A stretch of 37,343 nucleotides of DNA from an uncultured Alistipes sp. (GCA_944326035.1 CALVCS010000013.1:1-37343); one strand, 5' to 3'. Numbered from the stretch's first letter, positions 17,654 to 25,210 are shown. Made by a program: numbers and translations. The notes: generated by a model from the letters alone, not told the origin.

Positions 17654-18875
17654 GATTCCCGAAAAAATGGTGAGCCTTGGCCGACACACTACCGGTAGTG
17701 CCCAAGATACCGCTACCCGCAGCCATCTTCATCGTTCCGGACTCTCTCAAGGATCTTGCCTTCTCGGCCAGGGAATCAAATCCTTGAGAGACAACTTGTC
17801 GTCCAAAACAGGGTGTCATGGATTCTGCTATCACATGCATGCCACGCTGCTGTTGAATCAGCGACATATCTTTTCTGACCTTTTCCAGCCACTTATAAAA
17901 ATTGTCTTGACGCTTAGGGTGTTCGATCCATTTGTCAGCAAAGTTTTCCTCTGAATTTATGGGATTTTCCACTTTCTTGATCGTTTTGCCGCTTTGTGGA
18001 TCAAACACATTGAGTATATACTTATCCATATGCATGAGAATCGTTTGCAAGGCTTCGGTAATCGAACCTTCTCACTGATATGCTTTTGCTGCAAGCGTTG
18101 TGATGATGATAGAGACGGGTTTATCTTCATCTCCGGCAAACATGATATCCCGATGTCGCTTGAGAATCTGTACGGACCTTTGCAATGGAGTTTTGTTGGA
18201 CTGATATTTCGGAACCGCTCGTACCGATTCCGCCAGCAACATCATTTTTTGCCGATCACCTGCTGTTGCCCGTTGCATAAACCAGATTCCATATCCAAAC
18301 GGATTGCTCTTCATCCAGTTTTCGGGTGAAGGATCATACCTGTAATTTGCACTCTCCTTGTCGGTAATGCGAATGGCAAGATTATCCAGTTCTCGTATTG
18401 CCCCCAATGAAGCTGAAAACGAGCGTTCCATCACGGTCTTATAATCTTTCGCAACCAGACAAGGAAGGATATCCATATGGTAGTTGGACTCCTGAGCATA
18501 TTTCAAGGTCCAGCATCTACGCCCCTCTTCATCAAGCATCCTCTTATAAGTTTCATGATATTTCAGCCTATTACCCACCTTATGCTTCAGATCATATTGT
18601 GTCCACGATGCGCCTTTTCCTGTGAGTTCGCAGACAAGGTCTATATCCAGATCATCCTGCTCATTCAAGGGTCGGATCATCGTGCCCAGCATAAATGATC
18701 CTTGGGCTCTGATGATCGGGTTATAGGGGGCCAAAGCCGAGTCCGCCTTTGCCAACCACTCGCCAATGGCCCGATAACTGCGAACCGCGGCTTCATACTG
18801 AGTCTCCGTAATATCCAAAGACTCACTAAGGGCATTAAAAATGCTGTCGAATTGTTTTATCTGTTCTGTATTCAT
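17646..18875 (-). pseudogene. CBASS cyclic-oligonucleotide synthase (CD-NTase) interrupted by an in-frame TGA
   Basis: From the ATG at 18875 the frame shows a nucleotidyltransferase core: GSFMLGTMIRPL (GS at 59-60), QDDLDIDLVCEL with the metal pair D77/D79, and a later acidic residue in YHMDILPCLV. CD-NTases make cyclic di- or trinucleotides on phage infection. The frame meets TGA at 18072-18074 (codon 268, after TTLAAKAYQ), then continues open in the same frame for 141 residues (EGSITEALQTILMHMDKY to GNHE). A single change from GGA to TGA would explain it; Gly fits the family pattern there as I recall it. The C-terminus ends HHFFGNHE. An upstream ATG at 18929 would overlap cap5; 18875 is better because it leaves a 1-nt gap. 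As written the product is a 267-residue fragment. Confidence 0.85.
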
Positions 18876-18876
18876 A

Positions 18877-19995
18877 TTAATTAATTTGAATCGTTTTATA
18901 AAAACCGCTACGTTCCTTATTCTGGTCATAGATGGTCAAGGGCATATCAGCCTTAGGCATCCAAACTCGGCCAAATTCGACTGCGGCAGCAACGGGCATA
19001 ACCGGAAATACATGCAGCTCCGTAAGACCATGGCGAGCTTTGATAATGTCCAAGGCCCGTCGGACACATTGCCGAAACCGGGATAGCGACGCCTCGTTTC
19101 TGAGGCAATCATTGTTGGGGTCAGGAATCGTGATGCGCCATATACTCACTTCGTCCCCCAACACCCTGATGATTCGTTCATCTTGCACCGTAGCACTTAA
19201 TCCGATCACTAATGCCGGGATTCCGTTACGCCTTGAAGGCTCGATCAGTTCAATTTGCCAGACCGGCCCATCATCAAGCCATTTCCACGTATTGGGTTCT
19301 CTGTGCTTCTGATAGACCCGTACATTTTGCAGATCATTGATCATGGTACCCAACTTGATCAGCAGTGGCTGAGGAGCCAATGCAAACACCGAATAATGCT
19401 TCGCTTCGCCTCTGCGCATCCGTGGCAGGATCTGTTCTGTCACCTGTTCACACAAATTGGTTTCTTCAGCATTCCAATAAGCGTCGGAGCAATCGGTCAT
19501 GGATGAATTCTTCAATCCTATTTCAATTGCCGTGCTGCTGGCCGGATAAAAGTTCGGCATTAAAGTCCGACATGCCTCGGCATAGCTCAACGGTGAAGCG
19601 TATTTCCCGATATTCGCTCCGTAAAGGATGATCTCCGACTCTTTTCCCGGAGCTATAGCTGTAATACGGGCGATACGTTCTTCGTGCTTGCGCTTCATCT
19701 CAACCAACCGATCTTCGGGATGATTGGCAACATCCTTGTCAATTAAGGTGTGATGCGGACCGCAAAGCAACATCAGGTTACTTATTTCATTGGCTAATTT
19801 TTCAGAGCGTTCGGGATCTCCTCGAGGTCCATCGGGGCTATCCGCCACAATATGTGCTATGTATGCTTTGTTGTACTTCTTTTTCGTGAGTATATCCATG
19901 TATAGGGGTGTATTGCAACCCTCATACTCACAACGTCCTCCTGATATTGCCCAAAGGAGGTTTTGATTTTTCACTGATATTGGTGTTTTACTCAT
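18877..19995 (-). CDS. cap5: Cap5-type HNH-SAVED endonuclease, CBASS effector
   Basis: 372 residues in two domains. N-terminal HNH: C22/C27 (RCEYEGC), H48 in YIAHIVADSPDG, N73 and C78 with H81/H82 in SNLMLLCGPHHTLIDKD. The C-terminal SAVED domain (about 130-372) contains HYSVFALAPQPLLIKLG, a middle VWQIELI, and LHVFPVMPVAAAVEFGRVWM. In known Cap5 proteins SAVED binds the CD-NTase product and the HNH domain then degrades duplex DNA, killing or arresting the infected cell. It is the first gene of the minus-strand operon, 1 nt before the CD-NTase start. The gene is intact, about usual length, and more AT-rich than the flanking metabolic genes. Confidence 0.92.
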   Translation of the reverse strand: MSKTPISVKNQNLLWAISGGRCEYEGCNTPLYMDILTKKKYNKAYIAHIVADSPDGPRGDPERSEKLANEISNLMLLCGPHHTLIDKDVANHPEDRLVEMKRKHEERIARITAIAPGKESEIILYGANIGKYASPLSYAEACRTLMPNFYPASSTAIEIGLKNSSMTDCSDAYWNAEETNLCEQVTEQILPRMRRGEAKHYSVFALAPQPLLIKLGTMINDLQNVRVYQKHREPNTWKWLDDGPVWQIELIEPSRRNGIPALVIGLSATVQDERIIRVLGDEVSIWRITIPDPNNDCLRNEASLSRFRQCVRRALDIIKARHGLTELHVFPVMPVAAAVEFGRVWMPKADMPLTIYDQNKERSGFYKTIQIN

Positions 19996-20022
19996 GCTTT
20001 TTTATTTCAGTATACAGAAAAG

Positions 20023-20057
20023 CGTGACAAAATACTATCTTTGTGAGAAGTGTCACG
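20023..20057. promoter_or_regulatory. dyad operator-like site bracketing the sigma-gene promoter
   Basis: CGTGACA (20023-20029) and TGTCACG (20051-20057) form an exact 7-bp inverted repeat with a 21-nt spacer, inside the divergent region between cap5 (starts 19995) and the sigma gene (starts 20091). The sigma-gene -7 element TATCTTTG (20036-20043) lies in the spacer. A dimeric regulator bound here could control both directions. A weak minus-strand -7-like TATTTTG also overlaps. Confidence 0.55.
20036..20043 (+). promoter_or_regulatory. -7 promoter element of the sigma/Panacea operon
   Basis: TATCTTTG, an exact TAnnTTTG match. Its position argues against the in-frame GTG at 20043 as start, because that codon overlaps the element, and for the ATG at 20091. 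Confidence 0.65.
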
Positions 20058-20090
20058 GATCTCAGTATATTTTATAAACAGAATGACTGC

Positions 20091-20717
20091 ATGATTGCAG
20101 ATGGAGAATATGTTCCAATCTTTAAAAATATAAGCGACAGTCAGTTGTTTGCACTGATTGTCGCCAAGGATGATCTTGCACATGCGGCATATCGTGTGTT
20201 ATATGACCGATATGCACAATTAACCTGGTCCTTATGCTGCGAAGCAGGAAGAAAAATGGTCCGCTGGAATAAAGAACAATTTGTCGAGGAACTCTTCTCA
20301 CAGACCATGATTAAAATATTCGTTCATCCTACCTACGATCCTATCAAAGGAAAGGTCTCGACATGGATCTCCGGCATCGCCAAAAACACGGCACTCGACT
20401 TGCTGAAAGAATGGAATGCCCACACACAAATCACAGTCGAACCGATACCCGAATTTTCTTCGGAGGAGGATGAGTCTACGACACCATCACCCCTGCATTT
20501 ATTGCTAACTCAGGCTCTCGAAATGCTATCCGATCGGGAAAAAGACATATTGTTGACATACTTGATGTATGAGGATGGAAACAAGTATTTGCCTGGAACT
20601 GTTTTACAGGAGCTCTGTTCAAGACATGGAATAACCGCCGACAACGCACGTCAAATAAAGTCACGGGCCATGAAGAAGTTACGTCAACAGATTCAGCAGT
20701 TGGAAATGGACAAATGA
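20091..20717 (+). CDS. ECF-like RNA polymerase sigma factor
   Basis: 208 residues from the ATG at 20091 (MIADGEYVPIF). Region 2: LYDRYAQLTWSLCC, then EQFVEELFSQTMIKIF and YDPIKGKVSTWISGIAKNTA, the usual sigma-2 helices contacting core polymerase and the -10 element. After an acidic Ser/Glu/Pro linker, region 4 is SDREKDILLTYLMYEDG and ITADNARQIKSRAMKKLRQ, a helix-turn-helix. No membrane anti-sigma gene (FecR type) follows; instead a Panacea-domain protein overlaps by 4 nt. This arrangement, divergent from CBASS, differs from the FecI/FecR pairs common in Bacteroidota. Its regulon is unknown. Confidence 0.85.
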   Translation: MIADGEYVPIFKNISDSQLFALIVAKDDLAHAAYRVLYDRYAQLTWSLCCEAGRKMVRWNKEQFVEELFSQTMIKIFVHPTYDPIKGKVSTWISGIAKNTALDLLKEWNAHTQITVEPIPEFSSEEDESTTPSPLHLLLTQALEMLSDREKDILLTYLMYEDGNKYLPGTVLQELCSRHGITADNARQIKSRAMKKLRQQIQQLEMDK

Positions 20718-21490
20718 TATTAAAGATGGAAAAGAAGCGTCAAACAGATGAGGTGTATATTAAAGACCTCTTGAAATCCACGGGATACTTATTCCCTGAG
20801 ACAGACGAGCAGATGTCCATTTTTGAGGCAAATGTAACGCTCAGAGAGTTACCCGAAAAGTTCCGCTCTCCGGAATTTGTCTTTAACGCCGTACAGAATC
20901 AACGGTCCTCAAAACATTGTACCGACATGGATAAAGCCATCCTCGCCGGACATATCATCAATACATGCAACACGAAAGATTTTGGAAGAGTAAAATTTCA
21001 AAAATTGCTTTATTTGGTTGAGCATGTATGTCAGTTGCACCTGTGCTCCAATTACATACGACAAACCGCAGGTCCATACGATGGAGTCCTGCTCAAAAGA
21101 GTCGAGACGATGTTGCAGCAATATCATTTTTATGATATCTTTCAACAGCATACCGACAACAAAGCGGTGCAATATATTCCCTTGTCATCTGCGGAGGAGC
21201 TTGACGATCTGTTTCGCAAGAATTTTCCGATCGAATGCGACATGATTGATACCTTCCTATTCAAATTTCATAAAGCGACATGGGAACAATGTGAGATTGT
21301 TGCAACGCTTTATGCCGTATGGAATAATCGAATTATTCGACAGCAGGAGATCACGGATGAATTATTGAAGGCTGATTTTTTAGCTTGGGATCCTCATAAG
21401 TATAAATATCGGGATCGCGTAATGAAAGCCTTGATGTGGATGAGAAAAGAAAATATTATTCCGGTTGGTTGGGGGGACATTGTTGAATAA
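20714..21490 (+). CDS. Panacea-domain (DUF4065-type) protein
   Basis: 258 residues. The Panacea core occupies about 75-140: the motif FGRVKFQKLLYLVEH (90-104) and IRQTAGPYDG (115-124), as in SocA-like antitoxins and DUF4065 proteins. About 70 residues precede it (LFPETDEQMSIFEANVTL, LPEKFRSPEF), a segment outside the domain that I do not recognise; the C-terminal half is helical (EQCEIVATLYAVWNNRII). Panacea domains act as antitoxins neutralising diverse toxins or as protease adaptors. Here the partner is a sigma factor, overlapped by ATGA, so it may hold the sigma factor in check. It might instead belong to the defence module; no toxin-like small gene is present. Confidence 0.8.
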   Translation: MILKMEKKRQTDEVYIKDLLKSTGYLFPETDEQMSIFEANVTLRELPEKFRSPEFVFNAVQNQRSSKHCTDMDKAILAGHIINTCNTKDFGRVKFQKLLYLVEHVCQLHLCSNYIRQTAGPYDGVLLKRVETMLQQYHFYDIFQQHTDNKAVQYIPLSSAEELDDLFRKNFPIECDMIDTFLFKFHKATWEQCEIVATLYAVWNNRIIRQQEITDELLKADFLAWDPHKYKYRDRVMKALMWMRKENIIPVGWGDIVE

Positions 21491-21930
21491 GGATAAAATG
21501 AGAATAAGGCAAATCGCATATAATGATTTCTTAGGCTATTCTATTATTCATTAAACGCATATCAGAATCCTCTTTTAGGGCTATTAAAAGCGTTTCCGCA
21601 ATGAACTTTTTCCCTTTTTCGGTTCTCTAGTACAAGGTTGATCATATAAATGGATGCACCAAGAATTTACACCCAAATTCACACCCAAATTTTAAGTCTT
21701 CAAGTAATATCCTGCGATTATCCACTTTTCTTCAGATATGCAATATACTGCTAACTAACAGACAAATACAGCTGTATAGCATCTTGCAAGATTATAAGTA
21801 CAAGTCCCCCCGCAACCTGGACTCACCGGTCTCGGTTCTTCCTCTCCAAGAGCCTCTTCCCGCACGCTTTCTGCTTGTTGTTTCCCCTTTTCCTCGTATC
21901 TTTGTGGTGTCAACCTCCATACCGAACCGT
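21491..21930. other. 440-bp intergenic region at the right edge of the accessory region
   Basis: No convincing gene. The first ~290 bp are AT-rich like the CBASS segment; base composition turns GC-rich near 21805, close to the lspA promoter. It contains a tandem 12-mer duplication (TTTACACCCAAA then TTCACACCCAAA, 21668-21691) and a loose repeat of TTAGGCTATT (21531 and 21577). No integrase fragment could be confirmed by translating either strand. It may be an old insertion boundary. Confidence 0.4.
21897..21904 (+). promoter_or_regulatory. -7 promoter element of lspA
   Basis: TATCTTTG with an upstream TTGTTG at 21875-21880, roughly the distance expected for the -33 element. It lies 26 nt before the ATG at 21931 and supports that start over an upstream in-frame extension. 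Confidence 0.65.
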
Positions 21931-22533
21931 ATGAACCGAAAAAAGATTACGTTGATCATCGTACTGTTACTGGTCGTCGACCAGGTGGTCAAGCTCCTGG
22001 TGAAAACCCACATGACCCTGGATCAAAGCATCACCGTATTCCCGAACTGGTTCTTCATCCGATTCATCGAAAATCCGGGGGCAGCTTTCGGGTTCGAACT
22101 CGGAGGCGATCACGGCAAATTGATTCTGAGCCTTTTCCGCATCGTCGCCACCTGCCTGCTGGGCTACTATATCCATGTGCTGATTCGTAAAAAAGCCCCG
22201 ACCGGCGTCCTGGTCGGATTCGGTCTGATCTTTGCCGGTGCCTTGGGCAATATCCTCGACAGCGCCTTCTACGGATTGCTCTTCTCTGAATCGACCCTCA
22301 CCAGCGTGGCTACTTTTCTGCCGCCCGGAGGCGGTTATGCCGGTTTCCTGCACGGGAAGGTGGTCGATATGCTCTATTTTCCCCTCTTCAGCGGCGTGTA
22401 TCCCCAATGGATACCGGGAGTCGGCGGGGAGCCGTTTCTGTTTTTCAGTCCGATTTTCAACCTGGCCGACAGTTATATCTCGGTCGGCATTATCTATATG
22501 CTGCTGTTCCAGCGTAAATTTTTCAGTAAATAA
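21931..22533 (+). CDS. lspA: lipoprotein signal peptidase (signal peptidase II)
   Basis: 200 residues from the ATG at 21931. Four membrane helices; FIENPGAAFG (46-54) and GALGNILDSAFYG carry the conserved Asn and the catalytic D110; FNLADSYISVG holds the second catalytic D180. It cleaves the signal peptide of diacylated prolipoproteins at the inner membrane, processing the SusD-like, GH92 and other lipoproteins here. It is longer than the E. coli enzyme because of a ~50-residue insert between the catalytic aspartates (about 117-168), which is usual in Bacteroidota. It is convergent with the yraN-like gene, 52 nt apart. Confidence 0.95.
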   Translation: MNRKKITLIIVLLLVVDQVVKLLVKTHMTLDQSITVFPNWFFIRFIENPGAAFGFELGGDHGKLILSLFRIVATCLLGYYIHVLIRKKAPTGVLVGFGLIFAGALGNILDSAFYGLLFSESTLTSVATFLPPGGGYAGFLHGKVVDMLYFPLFSGVYPQWIPGVGGEPFLFFSPIFNLADSYISVGIIYMLLFQRKFFSK

Positions 22534-22585
22534 CCCAATGACTCTCTCTTTCCGGAAGTTTCCATCGACCGGAGCCGTCGCCTCA

Positions 22586-23407
22586 CTACCAATGGGGTGT
22601 GAAAACCTGCGGGATATATCGTAATGTATAGGCACCCCCGTCATCGAATTCAATCGCAATCAAGTCGAATTGGGTATCTCCCTCCCATCGGGTCTTCGCC
22701 ACATAACGAGAGGCCGCCCGATACAATGCCCGACATTTGGCGGGGGTCATGGCCTCCTCAGGCGTCGTCAACGCCCCGTGACGTCGACTCTTCACCTCGA
22801 CGATATGCAATACGCCCCCCCGACAAGCCACCAAATCCAACTCCCACGGCGGACACCGCCAATTGCGATGCAACACCTCAAAACCTGCATCCCGCAAATA
22901 ATCAGCCGCTAACGTTTCGCCCCATTGTCCGGTAGTTTGTGCACGCGTAACGGGATGGCCAGCGTGATGATGACCCGCAGCTCGCGGGCCCGTGGCGCGA
23001 TGGTCGACAGTCGGATAACGTGGAGTCGGATGGCCAACGTTATAATCACCCGTGACTCGTTGGTCCATGGATTGAGGATCAGCCCCTGAGGAATCAGGGA
23101 CGGCAGAACGTGAGGCCGGGTGATCGGTGACCCGTGAATCCATGACTCGCGGGCCCGCATTTTGATGACCCTCAGCCGAATGATCGACAATCGAAGAGCT
23201 AGGAACCGGGGAATCGCTGGCTTGTAAGTCCAAGGCTTGGGGATCGCGTGCTTTCATCTTGTTACTTTGTTCATAGTCATCGGCTCCGTCGGGTATGTGT
23301 AGGCCAACTTTTGTGTTCGCCCTTTCGCACACTCCCGTCTCCCGTACGAGCTTCATGTGACGGTTCTTGCTCCACCCTTCCCCCTCAGACCGTCTCCGTC
23401 CGCCCAT
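22586..23407 (-). CDS. yraN: YraN-family (UPF0102) nuclease-like protein with a repetitive N-terminal extension
   Basis: The C-terminal ~117 residues are a YraN domain: TTGQWGETLAADYLRDAGFE, then ELDLVACRGGVLHIVEVKSR, with the ELD...EVK core of a Holliday-junction-resolvase-like fold, then AKCRALYRAASRYVA. The usual family length is about 120. This frame extends ~155 residues upstream through low-complexity, His/Asp/Arg/Gly-rich sequence (VDHRATGPRAAGHHHAGHPV) encoded by degenerate DNA repeats. Whether translation begins at 23407, at an internal ATG (for example the MKARD or MDQRV codon), or nearer the domain cannot be decided. YraN's cellular role is not firmly established; DNA recombination or repair is inferred from fold. 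Confidence 0.8.
   Translation of the reverse strand: MGGRRRSEGEGWSKNRHMKLVRETGVCERANTKVGLHIPDGADDYEQSNKMKARDPQALDLQASDSPVPSSSIVDHSAEGHQNAGPRVMDSRVTDHPASRSAVPDSSGADPQSMDQRVTGDYNVGHPTPRYPTVDHRATGPRAAGHHHAGHPVTRAQTTGQWGETLAADYLRDAGFEVLHRNWRCPPWELDLVACRGGVLHIVEVKSRRHGALTTPEEAMTPAKCRALYRAASRYVAKTRWEGDTQFDLIAIEFDDGGAYTLRYIPQVFTPHW
22953..23195. repeat. degenerate tandem repeats upstream of the YraN domain
   Basis: Units starting GGATGGCC at 22953 and 23028 (75-bp period) agree at about 32 of 43 aligned bases. A third partial copy near 23146 shares the exact 12-mer CTCGCGGGCCCG with 22981-22992 and is followed by a GATCGACAATCG-like segment also present at about 23002. The period is a multiple of three, so the repeats stay in frame with yraN. 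Confidence 0.65.
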
Positions 23408-23667
23408 ACGTCAACCTCGACGTCAATCGTCACTAAACAGGTCAACAGTTTCCACCAAAAGAGACTACTCCGTTCATACTGAGTGATTTACAGGCCACAG
23501 AAATATCTAAGAATCTCCTCCCCTCGGTGTTGGACAAACACCCTCCGCCCTCTTAACAGCCTGCCGTAGAAATAAAGGGAGAATCGCCCGCTCTTGTCGC
23601 GCCCCGTCGACAGGCAGCACCTCCGCCGACAGCAAGGATCCCATGCCCGATCTTTAAGAAAAAACGA

Positions 23668-24390
23668 CTATTCCGCCATCAAAAACTGCAGATCCTCGCC
23701 AGCCTTTACTTCTCGAGCAGGTTCCCCCCGACGGAAAATACGCATCGGACGAGGCCCGATCAGCTGTAAATGTCCCTGTTCGAGTCGCAGCAGACACCCT
23801 TCGCGCAAACCGACCACATACCGATCCGGATTGGCTTCGATATATTCCAAGATCCGTTGTTCCCGGGTCTCTCCGGCATGTCCGTCGGGATGGACATCCA
23901 GATAGTGCGGATTGATCTGAAACGGAATCAGTCCTGCCGCCTCGAACGACCGCGGTTCGACGATCGGCATATCGTTGGTGGTTCCGATGGTCGGACAGGC
24001 GACATTACTCCCCGCGCTCCAACCCACATACGGAATTCCCTCACGCACCCGGCGACGAATCACCTCGATCAGTCCCTCTTCCTGCATCCGTTTCAGCAGA
24101 TGGAACGTGTTCCCGCCTCCGACCACAATGGCCGGCGCCTCGGCCAATGCCTCGGCCGGGTTGTCGGCCCGATGGACCGAGCAGACCTCAATCCCTAAGG
24201 CCGAAAAGCGCTCCTGCACCTTGGCCTCATACGCCTCGTAAGAGAACGTCACCGCCGCATAAGGTACGAAAGCCACTCGGGTGATTCCTTGCAAGAAATC
24301 GCCGATCTGTGCCTGCGGATAAGCCAGATAAGCCTCGCCCACATTGGTCGAATTACTGATCAACAACAGCTTTATGGAGGATGATATCAT
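23668..24390 (-). CDS. pepE: dipeptidase E (aspartyl dipeptidase, peptidase family S51)
   Basis: 240 residues from the ATG at 24390, chosen because IKLLLISNSTN is the family N-terminus; an ATG 24 nt upstream is possible. The catalytic Ser is in GWSAGSN (S125), with D140 and H162 (NPHYLD). The spacings 15 and 22 match the Ser-Asp-His triad of the Salmonella enzyme. GGGNTFHLLK is the conserved nucleophile-elbow-preceding motif. It cleaves Asp-X dipeptides in the cytoplasm. It lies downstream of purN on the same strand with a 62-nt gap. Confidence 0.92.
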   Translation of the reverse strand: MISSSIKLLLISNSTNVGEAYLAYPQAQIGDFLQGITRVAFVPYAAVTFSYEAYEAKVQERFSALGIEVCSVHRADNPAEALAEAPAIVVGGGNTFHLLKRMQEEGLIEVIRRRVREGIPYVGWSAGSNVACPTIGTTNDMPIVEPRSFEAAGLIPFQINPHYLDVHPDGHAGETREQRILEYIEANPDRYVVGLREGCLLRLEQGHLQLIGPRPMRIFRRGEPAREVKAGEDLQFLMAE

Positions 24391-24452
24391 TTTATCAATC
24401 ATTACGTTACACATATTTAGTTTATAAAGCTAAAATAATATAGTCTTATATC

Positions 24453-25022
24453 CTATAATTTGGCCAGCTCGGCGGCAATCACCTCCGGATAGTGGGCATA
24501 TTCGAGAGCATGCACCTTGGCGGCCACCTGGTCGGGGGTATCAGTCGGTTCGACCGGAACCCGAAACTGCGCCACAATCGCCCCGCTATCGTAATGTTCG
24601 TTGACCCGATGAATGGTGATCCCGCTCTCTTTCTCGCCGGCTTCGACCACCGCCCGGTGCACCCGATCCCCATACATTCCTTTGCCCCCGAACTTGGGCA
24701 ATAAGGCCGGATGAATATTGACAATCCGATTGGGGAATGCCGCAATCAGCGAAGAGGGAACCAGCCATAAAAACCCGGCCAACACCACATAATCGATGCC
24801 GCGATCCCGCAACAGATTCACGATCCGATCGCTATTATAAAAGGTATCCCGATCGAACACCACACTTTCGACCCCCAACGAGGCCGCCCGAGCCAATACA
24901 CCGGCCCCCTGACGATTGCAAAGCACCAACTCCACCCGAGCCTGATCGCCCTGAGCAAAGTAACGGATGATGTTTTCGGCATTCGTTCCCGCGCCGGAGG
25001 CAAAAACTGCTATCTTCTTCAT
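24453..25022 (-). CDS. purN: phosphoribosylglycinamide formyltransferase (GAR transformylase)
   Basis: 189 residues from the ATG at 25022; the longer upstream frame crosses the promoter and is rejected. The N-terminal KKIAVFASGAGTNAENII is the GAR-binding loop; VNIHPALLPKFGGKG carries N102 and H104; HYDSGAIV carries D145: together the N-H-D catalytic set of PurN. It transfers a formyl group from 10-formyltetrahydrofolate to GAR in de novo purine synthesis. It is divergent from acpP with back-to-back promoters. Confidence 0.95.
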   Translation of the reverse strand: MKKIAVFASGAGTNAENIIRYFAQGDQARVELVLCNRQGAGVLARAASLGVESVVFDRDTFYNSDRIVNLLRDRGIDYVVLAGFLWLVPSSLIAAFPNRIVNIHPALLPKFGGKGMYGDRVHRAVVEAGEKESGITIHRVNEHYDSGAIVAQFRVPVEPTDTPDQVAAKVHALEYAHYPEVIAAELAKL

Positions 25023-25114
25023 TATCTGTAATTTATTTAGACTTTGCCGACCCCGATTCCGATCGGCTTTTACGCACAACATGAAGCAATTGCGTAAAAA
25101 AAACTTCGAAAAGT

Positions 25115-25122
25115 CAAATTTA
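25115..25122 (-). promoter_or_regulatory. -7 promoter element of purN
   Basis: CAAATTTA on the plus strand reads TAAATTTG on the minus strand, matching TAnnTTTG; it implies a leader of about 85 nt before the ATG at 25022. Confidence 0.5.
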
Positions 25123-25135
25123 CGCGAAAAAGTAT

Positions 25136-25143
25136 TATTTTTG
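25136..25143 (+). promoter_or_regulatory. -7 promoter element of the acpP-fabF-rnc operon
   Basis: TATTTTTG matches TAnnTTTG and lies 67 nt before the acpP ATG, divergent from the purN element only 13 nt away. Confidence 0.55.
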
Positions 25144-25210
25144 CAAAAAATTGTCTCAGAATCTTCAATCATACAGTAGAGAATATTGTTAAACTTAAAC
25201 TAATTGAATT

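Noticed and set aside
18072..18074. TGA in the CD-NTase as selenocysteine or recoded codon
   Set aside because: No selenocysteine insertion hairpin was apparent just downstream, the position has no catalytic-Cys context, and other genes in the window end with TGA, so the code is standard.
20043..20090. GTG at 20043 as start of the sigma factor
   Set aside because: It overlaps the -7 promoter element; the ATG at 20091 leaves a sensible leader and keeps the whole sigma domain.
21641..21780. Remnant of a tyrosine integrase upstream of lspA
   Set aside because: Translation of both strands gave only short peptides with no integrase active-site motifs.
22909..23190. 93-residue minus-strand frame inside the yraN repeats
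   Set aside because: It is another frame of the same degenerate repeats; the yraN frame carries the recognised domain.
22953..23195. CRISPR array
   Set aside because: Repeats are degenerate, longer than CRISPR repeats, lack unique uniform spacers, stay in coding frame, and no cas genes are present.
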